56,555 nt of DNA from Pantoea phytobeneficialis (GTDB lineage Bacteria; Pseudomonadota; Gammaproteobacteria; Enterobacterales; Enterobacteriaceae), in NCBI RefSeq assembly GCF_009728735.1, contig NZ_CP024636.1, positions 1,622,961 to 1,679,515 on the forward strand, in the 5' to 3' direction. Of the stretch, positions 1 to 9,647 are shown piece by piece; position 1 is the stretch's first letter, and the number at the start of each line of letters is the position of its first letter. The position numbers were made by a program, and so were the translations under genes. Under the pieces are notes generated by a model, which had not been told where the DNA came from, searched no databases, and saw only the letters and a program-made list of their open reading frames with translations.

Positions 1-194
1 TCTTCATATTGCCTGCGCCACTTGAAGATCTGATTAGCATTGATACCGTGCAGTCGTGCGACGTGAGACACGGTCATGCCCGGTTCCATAGTCTGCTGAA
101 TAATGGCAATTTTTTCCTGCGGAGTACGACGCCGACGTCGCTCAGGTCCTGATAACACTTCAACCATCTTATTATTCTGACTGGTGTTAAACAT
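1..194 (-). CDS. IS2-like transposase OrfA (InsC-like), partial
   Basis: Translation from ATG at 194 on the minus strand gives 64 residues before the window ends. They contain a basic stretch [19 protein letters not shown] and then [27 protein letters not shown]. This is the helix-turn-helix N-terminus of OrfA from the IS2 group of IS3-family elements, which binds the element's terminal repeats. In full elements OrfA and OrfB are joined by programmed frameshifting; only OrfA is present here. Confidence 0.85.
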   Translation of the reverse strand, partial: MFNTSQNNKMVEVLSGPERRRRRTPQEKIAIIQQTMEPGMTVSHVARLHGINANQIFKWRRQYE

Positions 195-258
195 AGTTCC
201 AAGACTACCTCTTATTTTAAGAGAGGCGAAGTGTCTGGTGATCTAAGGGGCTAATCTA
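1..258 (-). mobile_element. IS3-family (IS2-like) insertion sequence, 5' end only
   Basis: The segment reads leftward off the window edge. Its outer end on the minus strand begins TAGATTAGCCCCTTAGATCA, close to the IS2 terminal repeat that starts TAGACTGGCCCCC. A short untranslated part follows, then orfA. The boundary is placed at 258, where the terminal repeat stops and AT-rich DNA begins. The rest of the element, including orfB, lies outside the window, so intactness cannot be judged. Confidence 0.8.
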
Positions 259-756
259 TTTTCTTTCATAATGGGTAAGTTCCAATCCTGGATAGTAATA
301 ATTCATTTCCTGGTTTTATTAGTCAGCATGTCAGGGGTATTAATCGGTCTGGTGTCAGGCGCGAATATAAAAACCCTATCACTAATATATTATTCCTATT
401 ACGCGAATTCTCTTTTGCGGAATAAGAATTCTCTTAATTTTTTATTGTTATAATTCAATGTTAATTTCATTTTTTGACAAAGAACATATCAATCACATCG
501 TCCTTTAAGAACGACCTGGCATGATAGTTAGGAAAGAAATCTGATGCCTGTGATTAATTTATGACATCTGAATGGAGTTGATTTGTCATTATTAATAACT
601 ATAAATAACATAATGTTATGTTTATTTTCGGTGCAAATATTTACCTTTAATAAAATACTTTACTCACAATAATTTCAGATATAAAGCTGCTTATAAATAT
701 ACCTTTATGATAAGTGCGCCTTTATTATTGGTTGTGCTTACTTCCAGGAGGAGGTA
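259..756. other. AT-rich intergenic region upstream of the adhesin
   Basis: About 500 bases between the IS end and the first ribosome-binding site contain no convincing gene. A 60-codon open frame (271-453) encodes a hydrophobic peptide but lacks a ribosome-binding site. The DNA is far more AT-rich than its neighbours, with many TATAAA- and TTTAT-like words. A TTGACA hexamer sits at 474-479 but has no good -10 at the right distance. Such DNA is typical of H-NS-bound control regions of large adhesin genes; this reading is inference. Confidence 0.5.
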
Positions 757-814
757 ATGCATGGAAAGAGTTTCTTCTCAACGTGTGACACTACGCGATG
801 AATTGAATTATTGA
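757..814 (+). other. Possible leader peptide(s) with a strong ribosome-binding site ahead of the adhesin gene
   Basis: A near-perfect Shine-Dalgarno (AGGAGGAGG, 746-754) precedes two overlapping short frames in different phases. ATG 757 gives MHGKSFFSTCDTTR, ending at 801. ATG 761 gives MERVSSQRVTLRDELNY, ending at 814. The spacing favours the second frame. The ribosome-binding site of the downstream adhesin gene (AGGAA at 826-830) is much weaker. This could be a translated leader, a translational coupler, or the remnant of a shortened gene; nothing proves translation. Confidence 0.35.
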
Positions 815-836
815 ATTAAGACACCAGGAAATGACT

Positions 837-3800
837 ATGACATCCTCAACGTCAACAGGCGGAACGCTGAACAAAGCAGCGAGCGGCGTTATTAAGGAAA
901 ATAACGTTGTTATTAAGGTTGAACCCTTAACCCAATTAACAATTCAGTCTCCACCACAAGGTCAGATTGAAATTCAGGCAGGCGAAGATATCGCCTCAAT
1001 TCAAAGTCTCAAATTTATTCGTCACGGCGACAACCTGGAAATTTTTAGCGCAGATGGCGCACGCGCCGCGGTGATTATTGAAGGTTATTACGCCCAGGAA
1101 ACCCCACCGGACATCTACGGTATTGACGAGCAAGGTAATCGCTACACCTGGTCTTCCATCGGTGCCACCTCAATGGTTGCTGCATTGACCGACGGCGAAA
1201 GCAGTGTGCAGGAAGCAACTCCAGCAATGGAGGTCACTGCCGAGGCAGCTGAAGAGAAGCAGGAAGATGACGACAAAGGTGCGGCAGGTCTGTTCGGCCT
1301 TTCTCCTGGCTGGGCGGCAGCGGCAGCGGGTCTGGCAGCGGCAGCAATTGCCGGTGGTGTGATCGCCGCTACCGGCGGTGGCAAAGACGATGGCAACAGC
1401 AATAGCGGTAACAACGGTAATGGTGGCAACGGTAATGGTGGCAACGGTGGCGGCACCACAGGGCCGACCGGTACGCTGAGCAACATTCAGTTCATTAATG
1501 ACAATGACCCCAATAATCCGACAATCATCACGAATGGTATGACCAACGACAGCACACCAACCATTACCGGTAAGGTTGCGGGTGCAAAAGAGGGCGATCG
1601 CGTCGCGATAAAGGACGGTGATACGGTCTTGGGTTATGCGATAGTGGATAAAAACGGCGACTGGTCATTTACCCCGATTACCAACTTGGGCGAAGGTTCA
1701 CACCAGATTACTGCTGAATTGCAGGACGCAGACGGAAATGCAGGCCACTCTCAGCAGGTTGATTTGATCATTGATACCACCGCGCCGGAAGCGCCAGGCA
1801 ATATCACCGTAGATGGTAAACCCGCAGATAGCGAGAACATCACCGGAAACAACACGCCAACCATTGGTGGTGACGCCGAACCGGGCAGCAATATTACCAT
1901 CACTGATGGCGAAGGAAATGTTATCGGTTCTGCTGTGGCAGATGAAGACGGCCACTGGGAAATTACTCCTAATCAACCAATTGGTGATGGTAATCAAGAT
2001 CTTACCATCGATGTGACCGACCCCGCTGGTAACAACAGTTCTTCTGAGTTGCCAATCAACGTCGACACCATCCCACCAACCGGGACGCTGAGCGATATCC
2101 AGTTTATTAATGATAACGATCCGGCTAACCCAACAGCCATCACCAATGGTTCCACCAACGACACTACGCCGCTGATTACTGGCAAGGTCGATGGGGCTGA
2201 AAAAGGCGATCGCGTAGCTATTAAAGATGGCGGTACGCTGCTGGGTTATGCAGAAATTGATGCAGAGGGGAACTGGTCATTTACCCCGCAGAAACCGTTG
2301 GGCGAAGGCCAACACCAGATCACCGCTGAATTGCAGGATGCTGCAGGCAATACCGGAGACGCTCAGGATGTTGGACTGAACATCGATACCACTCCGCCGG
2401 AAGCGCCAGGTAATATCACTATCGATGGTAAACCTAATGACGGTGAAAACATCACCGAAGGCAATACGCCCACCATTGGCGGAAGCGGTGAGCCGGGCAA
2501 CACCATTATCATTACCGATAAAGAAGGTAATCTGATTGGTTCTGCTGTTGTTGACGAAAATGGTGACTGGGAACTCACCCCGGACCAGCCGTTGGGCGAT
2601 GGCAACAACGGCCTGGTCGTTACCGAGAAAGATCCCGCAGGTAACAGCAGCCCATCGACAGATTTGCCGATGAACGTTGGTGGTGGCGGTTCGTCTGGCG
2701 GTGATACTGAAGGTCCGACCGGTACGCTGACCGATATCGTGATGACCAACGACAACGATCCGGAAAATCCTGTGGCGATCGGCGATGACGGCCTGACCAA
2801 CGACCCAACCCCGGTGTTCAGCGGTAAAGTCGATGGCGCACAGCCGGGCGACAAAGTGGTGATCAAACAGGGTGAGGAGGTGCTGGGTGAAGTGGCGGTC
2901 GGCGAAGATGGTAGCTGGACCTGGACCCCGACGAAACCGCTGGGTGAGGGTGATAATAACCTGACCATTGAGCTGCAGGATGAGGCCGGCAATAGCGGTG
3001 CCAGCGAGCCGGTTTATGTGAACATTGATACGGAGGCACCCAACCCGCCGACCGATCTCACTATCGACGGTAACCCGGCAAACGGCACCAGCAACGACAG
3101 TGCCAACAGCCAACCGGTCATTGGCGGCAAGGCGGAACCGGGCAGTACCATCATCATCACTGATAGTGAAGGTAATGAAATTGGCTCGACGGTCGTGAAT
3201 ACTGACGGCTCGTGGGAGCTGACTCCGAACCAGCCGCTGCCCGATGGTAACAACGGTCTGGTGATCACCGTGAAAGACCCGGCGGGTAACAGTAGCACAG
3301 CGACAGATCTGCCGATGAATATCGGTGACGGTACGCCGGGCGGTGATACCGAAGGTCCGACCGGTACGCTGACCGATATCGTGATGACCAACGACAACGA
3401 TCCGGAAAATCCTGTGGCGATCGGCGATGACGGCCTGACCAACGACCCAACCCCGGTGTTCAGCGGTAAAGTCGATGGCGCACAGCCGGGCGACAAAGTG
3501 GTGATCAAACAGGGTGAGGATGTGCTGGGTGAAGTGGCGGTCGGCGAAGATGGTAGCTGGACCTGGACCCCGACGGAACCGCTGGGTGAGGGTGAGAATA
3601 ACCTGACCATTGAGCTGCAGGATGAGGCCGGTAATAGCGGTGCCAGCGAGCCGGTTTATGTGAACATTGATACGGAGGCACCCAACCCGCCGACCGATCT
3701 CACTATCGACGGCAACCCGGCAAACGGCACCAGCAACGACAGTGCCAACAGCCAACCGGTCATTGGCGGCAAGGCGGAACCGGGCAGTACCATCATCATC

Positions 3801-6800
3801 ACTGATAGTGAAGGTAATGAAATTGGCTCGACGGTCGTGAATACTGACGGCTCGTGGGAGCTGACTCCGAACCAGCCGTTGCCCGATGGTAACAACGGTC
3901 TGGTGATCACCGTGAAAGACCCGGCGGGTAACAGCAGCACATCGACAGATTTGCCGATGAATATCGGTGACGGTACGCCGGGCGGTGGCACTGAAGAGCC
4001 GACCGGTACCACCACCATTACTGCTGAAGACGACGATGGCAAGGTGATTAACACCGAGAACCCGACTAAAGACAGTACACCGACTTTCAAAGGTCAGGTG
4101 ACGGGTGCCCAGGCAGACGATTACGTGGTGATCAAGGACGGTGAAACGGTACTGGGAACGGCGACCATAAATGAAGACGGTAGCTGGGAGTTCACGGTGC
4201 CGGAAGGTGAGGCACTGCAAGACGATGCTCACTCCATTACCGCCACTGTCACCGATAAGGATGGGAACGAAGGACAACCGTCCGCTGCGCTGGATTACAC
4301 TCAGGACACCGTCCCGCCAACCGCTACCACCACCATTGCGGCCGAAGACAACGATGGTAAGGTGATCAACGCTGAGAACCCGACCAAAGACAGCACACCG
4401 ACTTTCAAAGGTCAGGTGACGGGTGCCCAGGCAGACGATTACGTGGTGATCAAAGACGGTGACAAAGTACTGGGAACGGCAACGATAAATGCAGACGGTA
4501 ACTGGGAGTTCACGGTGCCGGAAGGTGAGGAGCTGCAAGACGATGGTCACTCCATTACCGCTACTGTCACCGACAAAGCGGGTAACGAAGGGCAACCGTC
4601 CGCTGCGCTGGATTACACTCAGGACACCGTCCCGCCAACCGCTACCACCACCATTGCGGCCGAAGACAACGATGGTAAGGTGATCAACGCTGAGAACCCG
4701 ACCAAAGACAGCACACCGACTTTCAAAGGTCAGGTGACGGGTGCCCAGGCAGACGATTACGTGGTGATCAAAGACGGTGACAAAGTACTGGGAACGGCAA
4801 CGATAAATGCAGACGGTAACTGGGAGTTCACGGTGCCGGAAGGTGAGGAGCTGCAAGACGATGGTCACTCCATTACCGCCACTGTCACCGACAAGGCGGG
4901 CAACGAAGGGCAACCGTCCACTGCGCTGGAATACACTCAGGACACCGTAGCACCAACCAGCACCACCACGCTGATCATCGAAGACGATGATGGCAATGTA
5001 ATTGACGCCGAGCACCCGACTAAAGACAACACGCCGACCTTCAAAGGTCAGCTCACGCCTCCTGAGAAGGGCGCCATTGTCATCATAAAAGACGGTGAAA
5101 CCGTACTGGGTTCAGTTGTGGCGAACGACGACGGTAGCTGGGAGTTCACGGTACCGGCAGGGAAGGAACTGGCTGAAACTGATCACTCCATCACGGCCAC
5201 CATCACTGATGCGGCAGGCAATGAGGGGACCACCACCGATCCGGTGAACTATGACCAGGATAACACCAATCCAGAACCGGCCACTGATGTCAAAGTGACC
5301 AATGACCAAACCGATACGGATGTCGGAGCGGGTGGTCTGACTAACGACAACACGCCAACGTTGAGCGGCAAGGCAGAAGCAGGTTGCACGGTCTACATTT
5401 ACGACAAATATGGTAATGCGATTGCTTCTGTCGTCACTGAGGCGGATGGTAGCTGGCGTATCCAACTGCCGACGGTGTTAACCGATGGTTTGTACAACGA
5501 AATGACGGTTCAGGTCGTGGATCAAGCGGGTAACGCGTCAACTTCGACGCCGGTGCCTGACTTTACGGTGGATACCCTTAACACCAATAAAACCACGATT
5601 GAGACTGATGCGGAAGCGGCTGAATCGACACCAACCTTTAAAGGTCAGGTTGAGTTGGGTACAGAAGATACCGATTTCGCCAATATGACCATCACCATTT
5701 ACGATCGCAATGGCCTTGTGATTGCCACAGATATTCCGGTTAATGCGAATGGTAGCTGGGAATATACCGTACCTGACGACGAAGCACTCGGATCTGGCGC
5801 GCATAATATCTCGGCAGTGGTGGTTGATGCCGCTAACAACGAATCACAACCGGGCTATCTTAATGGTACTGAGGACGGAGGCTGGACGATTCCTGCGGTG
5901 CTCTACTCCGACGCAGGGGGCGGTGAAGGGGATATGTTCGGCTATGCCATGGTGGTTAGCGGTGAATATATTTACATCAGTGCACCAAATGGCGGCACAA
6001 ACGCAGCCGGTCAGCCAACCAACCAGGGGATCATTTACGCCGTCAAAAAAGAATTTTCTTCCCTGTTAGATGGCAGCACCAGTATCGAGAAGTTATTCGC
6101 CGCGAACCCAGGCATGGGAACGATTATTTCGAATAATGGTGATGCTAAGGGGGATGGCCAACCTGATGTGAACAGCTATCAGGGTTATGGCATGAAAGCG
6201 CTGGACGGCGGCTGGGTGGCGATTTACATGCACGAAAAGGACACTGTCTACTTTGTGAAGGAATCGTTACTTACTGATAATAATTTCGATCTCAGTCTGA
6301 TTTCTAACGCAGAGAATGGAAAGAGTCAGTATGGGTTCATGATGACCCTTGCCAATGGCCTTGACAGCTGGTTCGGTTTCAATGTCAATTCCATGGAGAA
6401 TGAGGACGGAACGCTAACGTTCCTGATCGGTGACATTCATGGGGCCCGTGAGCAGACAGGTAACATCACTACTGTCACCTTTAATCCGAATGGCACCAAC
6501 CCGGATGGCAACTGGACAAACATGCACCTGATCCGAGATCCGAATGACACGACGGACAATGCTGCCTGGGTTCCGCAAGAGACGCTTCCAGCTGGTATGG
6601 TGATTGGTAAAATCGGCCATGAAAATACGAATGGCACAGTCGGTTCAACCCAAAGCTATAACTTTGGTACGGATATCGTGTACATGGGGGATGTTTTTGG
6701 CAATGGTTCTAACTATGTTGCCTTTATGGATGCGGCATCTGCTCATACCGGTGCATCTTACCGGGGTTCCTGGTATTTCTATAAGATTCCAGATACCGGT

Positions 6801-7988
6801 TTGCCGAATGACTTCAGCATCGGTGATGTGGCCGACGAAGATTTAATTGTTATTGATAACATTGGTGCGGGGTATTTGAACCTCATCGCGAATGATGTGC
6901 TCGGAGACTTTGGTAGCAATGAGTACAAGCCGATTAGTCATAACATTGCCATGCTCGGTCATTTCGGTAGTGGTGAGCACACGGATATTGCCATTGCTTC
7001 TGCTGGTGATTCCCAGGGTGGGTCTAACGGTAAGGTATGGATACTCCATAGTGACAAAATCACTGATGACATGACGGTCGGTGTCAATGCTGATAATCCG
7101 AAGTTTAACACCGATGTAGGTTATGCCATTGTCAGTAAAGTCCAGGCTGGCCGAGGTGATAAAGGAGAAGGCTTTGGTCTGAATGTCATTGGCGGTTATG
7201 ACATGAATCGCGATGGTACTCAGGATCTTATCATCAGCGATCCGTTGGCAATGAAGGATGGTAAATGTGTGGGTGCCGTCTATATCGTCTACGGCGGTCA
7301 TCAAGCGGACTATCTGCAATACCTGGCTTCGTTGGGTACGGATGCGACGGGTGAGATTGATATACAGGTCATCCTGAATAACGGTTGGGGCGAGGTCCAC
7401 TACGGAAGTGTTGATAATCAGAGGTTTGGTTGGTCGGTTGAAGTCGTTGATATGAACAACGATGGTGCACCGGATATGTTGGTAGGTGCTCCTTCGGAGT
7501 TGGGAACGGGCGCCACCAACACTGAAGGTGAAGCGACTAACCCGCAGTACAACGGCCAGGTGTACGTGGTTTACAACACCCATTCAGCCCCGGCTGAGGA
7601 TGCCGCTCCGAGTTCTCGCAGCTACAGCTTGCCGGCTGATGAGCAAAACCATGACGATGGCGGTATCCCGCTGTTGCTGGATGGTGAACACCAGAACGTT
7701 GATCTGGCGGCCCTGACGGAGTCCCTGAAGGATACGCACAGCATCGATATGACTGACGGCAACAACACGCTGAAGGTGAATAACCAGACGCTGGATAGCT
7801 GGGAAGGCGCTGATGGTGATGCGCTGATTGTCAGCGGTGAGAATGGTCTGGTGCAGTTGACCGGTGGCATTGAGAACTGGCACAGCAACGGCACCGTGAC
7901 CGTCGATGGTAAGGTTTATACGGAGTACCAGAGCAGCGGTATGGCGGAAGTACTGATTGAAGACAGGATTCACGTCAACATCCTGTAA
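837..7988 (+). CDS. BapA-like giant surface adhesin with Ig-like and FG-GAP-like repeats
   Basis: This is a roughly 2,380-residue biofilm-type adhesin. ATG 831 lies one base after AGGAA, so the in-frame ATG 837 is the better-spaced start. Counted from 831, residues 1-130 form a BapA/Bap-type prefix. Residues 157-181 are a hydrophobic Ala/Gly run (GWAAAAAGLAAAAIAGGVIA), followed by a Gly/Asn linker. Residues 209-1680 hold 14 bacterial Ig-like modules of about 100 residues with the signature DGSWEFTVP and TVTDKAGN. Residues 1690-2260 carry FG-GAP-like calcium motifs such as DMNRDGTQD and DMNNDGAPD. The last 100 residues (IDMTDGNNTLKV, then VTVDGKVYTEYQ and a hydrophobic end) resemble the C-terminal signal of adhesins exported by type I secretion. 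There is no Sec signal peptide. No ABC exporter, membrane fusion protein or LapG/LapD-type gene lies in the window, so the exporter must be elsewhere. A terminator follows. Confidence 0.88.
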   Translation: MTSSTSTGGTLNKAASGVIKENNVVIKVEPLTQLTIQSPPQGQIEIQAGEDIASIQSLKFIRHGDNLEIFSADGARAAVIIEGYYAQETPPDIYGIDEQGNRYTWSSIGATSMVAALTDGESSVQEATPAMEVTAEAAEEKQEDDDKGAAGLFGLSPGWAAAAAGLAAAAIAGGVIAATGGGKDDGNSNSGNNGNGGNGNGGNGGGTTGPTGTLSNIQFINDNDPNNPTIITNGMTNDSTPTITGKVAGAKEGDRVAIKDGDTVLGYAIVDKNGDWSFTPITNLGEGSHQITAELQDADGNAGHSQQVDLIIDTTAPEAPGNITVDGKPADSENITGNNTPTIGGDAEPGSNITITDGEGNVIGSAVADEDGHWEITPNQPIGDGNQDLTIDVTDPAGNNSSSELPINVDTIPPTGTLSDIQFINDNDPANPTAITNGSTNDTTPLITGKVDGAEKGDRVAIKDGGTLLGYAEIDAEGNWSFTPQKPLGEGQHQITAELQDAAGNTGDAQDVGLNIDTTPPEAPGNITIDGKPNDGENITEGNTPTIGGSGEPGNTIIITDKEGNLIGSAVVDENGDWELTPDQPLGDGNNGLVVTEKDPAGNSSPSTDLPMNVGGGGSSGGDTEGPTGTLTDIVMTNDNDPENPVAIGDDGLTNDPTPVFSGKVDGAQPGDKVVIKQGEEVLGEVAVGEDGSWTWTPTKPLGEGDNNLTIELQDEAGNSGASEPVYVNIDTEAPNPPTDLTIDGNPANGTSNDSANSQPVIGGKAEPGSTIIITDSEGNEIGSTVVNTDGSWELTPNQPLPDGNNGLVITVKDPAGNSSTATDLPMNIGDGTPGGDTEGPTGTLTDIVMTNDNDPENPVAIGDDGLTNDPTPVFSGKVDGAQPGDKVVIKQGEDVLGEVAVGEDGSWTWTPTEPLGEGENNLTIELQDEAGNSGASEPVYVNIDTEAPNPPTDLTIDGNPANGTSNDSANSQPVIGGKAEPGSTIIITDSEGNEIGSTVVNTDGSWELTPNQPLPDGNNGLVITVKDPAGNSSTSTDLPMNIGDGTPGGGTEEPTGTTTITAEDDDGKVINTENPTKDSTPTFKGQVTGAQADDYVVIKDGETVLGTATINEDGSWEFTVPEGEALQDDAHSITATVTDKDGNEGQPSAALDYTQDTVPPTATTTIAAEDNDGKVINAENPTKDSTPTFKGQVTGAQADDYVVIKDGDKVLGTATINADGNWEFTVPEGEELQDDGHSITATVTDKAGNEGQPSAALDYTQDTVPPTATTTIAAEDNDGKVINAENPTKDSTPTFKGQVTGAQADDYVVIKDGDKVLGTATINADGNWEFTVPEGEELQDDGHSITATVTDKAGNEGQPSTALEYTQDTVAPTSTTTLIIEDDDGNVIDAEHPTKDNTPTFKGQLTPPEKGAIVIIKDGETVLGSVVANDDGSWEFTVPAGKELAETDHSITATITDAAGNEGTTTDPVNYDQDNTNPEPATDVKVTNDQTDTDVGAGGLTNDNTPTLSGKAEAGCTVYIYDKYGNAIASVVTEADGSWRIQLPTVLTDGLYNEMTVQVVDQAGNASTSTPVPDFTVDTLNTNKTTIETDAEAAESTPTFKGQVELGTEDTDFANMTITIYDRNGLVIATDIPVNANGSWEYTVPDDEALGSGAHNISAVVVDAANNESQPGYLNGTEDGGWTIPAVLYSDAGGGEGDMFGYAMVVSGEYIYISAPNGGTNAAGQPTNQGIIYAVKKEFSSLLDGSTSIEKLFAANPGMGTIISNNGDAKGDGQPDVNSYQGYGMKALDGGWVAIYMHEKDTVYFVKESLLTDNNFDLSLISNAENGKSQYGFMMTLANGLDSWFGFNVNSMENEDGTLTFLIGDIHGAREQTGNITTVTFNPNGTNPDGNWTNMHLIRDPNDTTDNAAWVPQETLPAGMVIGKIGHENTNGTVGSTQSYNFGTDIVYMGDVFGNGSNYVAFMDAASAHTGASYRGSWYFYKIPDTGLPNDFSIGDVADEDLIVIDNIGAGYLNLIANDVLGDFGSNEYKPISHNIAMLGHFGSGEHTDIAIASAGDSQGGSNGKVWILHSDKITDDMTVGVNADNPKFNTDVGYAIVSKVQAGRGDKGEGFGLNVIGGYDMNRDGTQDLIISDPLAMKDGKCVGAVYIVYGGHQADYLQYLASLGTDATGEIDIQVILNNGWGEVHYGSVDNQRFGWSVEVVDMNNDGAPDMLVGAPSELGTGATNTEGEATNPQYNGQVYVVYNTHSAPAEDAAPSSRSYSLPADEQNHDDGGIPLLLDGEHQNVDLAALTESLKDTHSIDMTDGNNTLKVNNQTLDSWEGADGDALIVSGENGLVQLTGGIENWHSNGTVTVDGKVYTEYQSSGMAEVLIEDRIHVNIL
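2709..3992 (+). repeat. Two tandem 642-bp copies inside the adhesin gene (Ig modules 5-6 and 7-8)
   Basis: The unit starting GAAGGTCCGACCGGTACGCT at 2709 recurs at 3351, exactly 642 bases (214 codons) later. Only scattered substitutions separate the copies. Each unit encodes two Ig-like modules. The near-identity points to recent duplication or gene conversion and makes copy number liable to change and to be mis-assembled from short reads. Confidence 0.92.
4311..4946 (+). repeat. Two tandem 318-bp copies inside the adhesin gene (Ig modules 10 and 11)
   Basis: The unit beginning GTCCCGCCAACCGCTACCAC at 4311 repeats at 4629 (318 bases, 106 codons) with very few differences. The preceding module (about 4003-4310) is a more diverged relative. 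This is a second, independent expansion with a different unit from the 642-bp repeat. Confidence 0.92.
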
Positions 7989-8009
7989 TCATTAAAGAAA
8001 GGAAAAACG

Positions 8010-8039
8010 GCCAGGCGTGGTGACACGCCTGGCTTTTTT
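8010..8039 (+). terminator. Rho-independent terminator after the adhesin gene
   Basis: A perfect 10-bp stem (GCCAGGCGTG / CACGCCTGGC) with a four-base loop is followed by TTTTTT. It sits 21 bases after the adhesin stop and just before the convergent sulP-type gene. Confidence 0.93.
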
Positions 8040-8044
8040 GCTTC

Positions 8045-9523
8045 TTATCCCAGCGTACCTGTCAGACGCCGATGAAAATCGCTGCTGCGATGATCCAACC
8101 CGATAAAGGTCACCTTCGCACCATGACGTTGATAGCGGTACTCAATCGCATCTAACGCCGCAACGCTGGAAGCATCCCAAATCTGTGCATGGGTCAAATC
8201 AATCGTCACCAATGCCGGATCGTGGGCGTAATCAAAATGTTCAAACAGGTCATTGCTGCTGGCAAAAAATAGCGGTCCGCGCACGGTATAATGAACCTGT
8301 TGTCCGTCCTCACTGAGTTGACGTTCGGCCTGGATCACATGGGCAATGCGGCGCGCGAACAGCATCATGGCGAGGATTACACCCATTAACACCCCGATCG
8401 CCAGATTGCCGGTCCACACGGTAACGGCGACGGTCAGCAGCATCACCAGCGTTTCCGACCACGGCATACGTTTCAGCGTGGCGGGTTGCAGGCTATGCCA
8501 GTTGAGGGTTTTCACCGCGACGACCATCATAATGCCCGCCAGCACCACCATTGGAATCTGCGCCATTAACTTACTCAGGCCGGTCACCAACAGTAACAGC
8601 ACCACGCCAGCGGCTACCGTCGAGACTCGGGTGCGCGCTTTACCCAGCTCTACGTTAACAATGGTTTGACCAATCATGGCGCAACCGGCGATGCCACCAT
8701 AAAATCCGGCAAGAATATTAGCAATGCCAAGACCCCATGATTCACGGCGTTTACTGGATGGGGTATCGGTGATGTCATCCACCAGTTTCGCCGTCAGCAG
8801 CGATTCCATCAGGCCGACAAAGGCGATACTTAACGCGGTGGGCCAGACAATTTGCAGCGTTTGCACATTCAGTGGCACCAGCAAATGGGTAAAGCCCGGT
8901 AATCCGGCGCTCATCGGGCCTTCATCACCCACGTTTGGTACCCGATAGCCCATCAGCAGCGCAATTGCGGTCACTACCACAATCGCTATCAACGGCGAAG
9001 GGACGCTTTTCAGCACTTTAGGCAGCAGCAGCACAATCGCCAGCGTCACCGCAAATAACACCCACACCAGGCCGGACTGCCCCCATACATGCGGTACCTG
9101 GGCAAAAAAGATCAAAATCCCCAGTGCGTTGACGAAACCGATCATCACCGAACGCGGGATATAACGCATCATGCGTGCCATCCCGGCGAGACCAAACAGA
9201 ATCTGGATCACGCCACCCAATATCACCGCTGGCAGAATATATTCTACGCCGTGCGCATGTACCATCGGGCCAATCACCAGCGCCACCGATCCTGCCGCTG
9301 CTGTCACCATCGCAGGGCGGCCGCCCAGCAGGGAAAGGGTCAGGCACAGCACCACGGACGCAACAAGGCTGACTTTGGGGTCCACTCCGGCGATCACCGA
9401 AAAGGAGATCACTTCAGGGATCAGGGCCAGTGCGGTAATCACGCCAGCCAGACATTCCCGGGTGAGTAAAACAGGCGAGCGTAAGACGCGGCTCACCGTG
9501 AGGTCTTCAGTTGGTTGGCTCAT
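8045..9523 (-). CDS. SulP-family (SLC26-like) anion permease with C-terminal STAS domain
   Basis: This 492-residue inner-membrane transporter has a multi-helix SulP core, including the early segment ECLAGVITALALIPEVISFS and the loop GCAMIGQTIVNVELGKARTR. A cytoplasmic STAS domain covers roughly residues 395-492, with the typical strand VTIDLTHAQIWDASSVAALD. Relatives carry sulfate, bicarbonate or dicarboxylates; the substrate cannot be told from sequence. It is monocistronic and converges on the adhesin gene. The start is ATG 9523 with only a weak ribosome-binding site. A small dyad (CTTACC/GGTAAG) lies at about 9554-9570, in its upstream region. Confidence 0.9.
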   Translation of the reverse strand: MSQPTEDLTVSRVLRSPVLLTRECLAGVITALALIPEVISFSVIAGVDPKVSLVASVVLCLTLSLLGGRPAMVTAAAGSVALVIGPMVHAHGVEYILPAVILGGVIQILFGLAGMARMMRYIPRSVMIGFVNALGILIFFAQVPHVWGQSGLVWVLFAVTLAIVLLLPKVLKSVPSPLIAIVVVTAIALLMGYRVPNVGDEGPMSAGLPGFTHLLVPLNVQTLQIVWPTALSIAFVGLMESLLTAKLVDDITDTPSSKRRESWGLGIANILAGFYGGIAGCAMIGQTIVNVELGKARTRVSTVAAGVVLLLLVTGLSKLMAQIPMVVLAGIMMVVAVKTLNWHSLQPATLKRMPWSETLVMLLTVAVTVWTGNLAIGVLMGVILAMMLFARRIAHVIQAERQLSEDGQQVHYTVRGPLFFASSNDLFEHFDYAHDPALVTIDLTHAQIWDASSVAALDAIEYRYQRHGAKVTFIGLDHRSSDFHRRLTGTLG

Positions 9524-9647
9524 AAATTTTGCAGGCTCTTTTATTATGTTGCGCTTACCGCGAGGGTAAGGCAGTAACCAGATGCGAAACAGATAAGGGA
9601 AGGGATGTTACCGGTCAATGTGGCGGGATACCAGACTATCAACGCGA

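Noticed and set aside
271..453. 60-codon hydrophobic frame between the IS end and the adhesin
   Set aside because: No ribosome-binding site, AT-driven composition and a weak C-terminal half. Possibly a remnant of an interrupted gene, but not supportable.
1142..1486. Minus-strand 114-codon Pro/Leu-rich frame opposite the adhesin N-terminus
   Set aside because: It is the antisense of Gly/Ala/Asn-rich codons; no start signals and no domain.
2277..5015. A 912-codon open frame on the minus strand inside the adhesin gene
   Set aside because: It mirrors the tandem repeats of the plus-strand adhesin, has repetitive low-complexity sequence matching no family, and lacks a ribosome-binding site. It is a shadow of biased codon use in the repeats.
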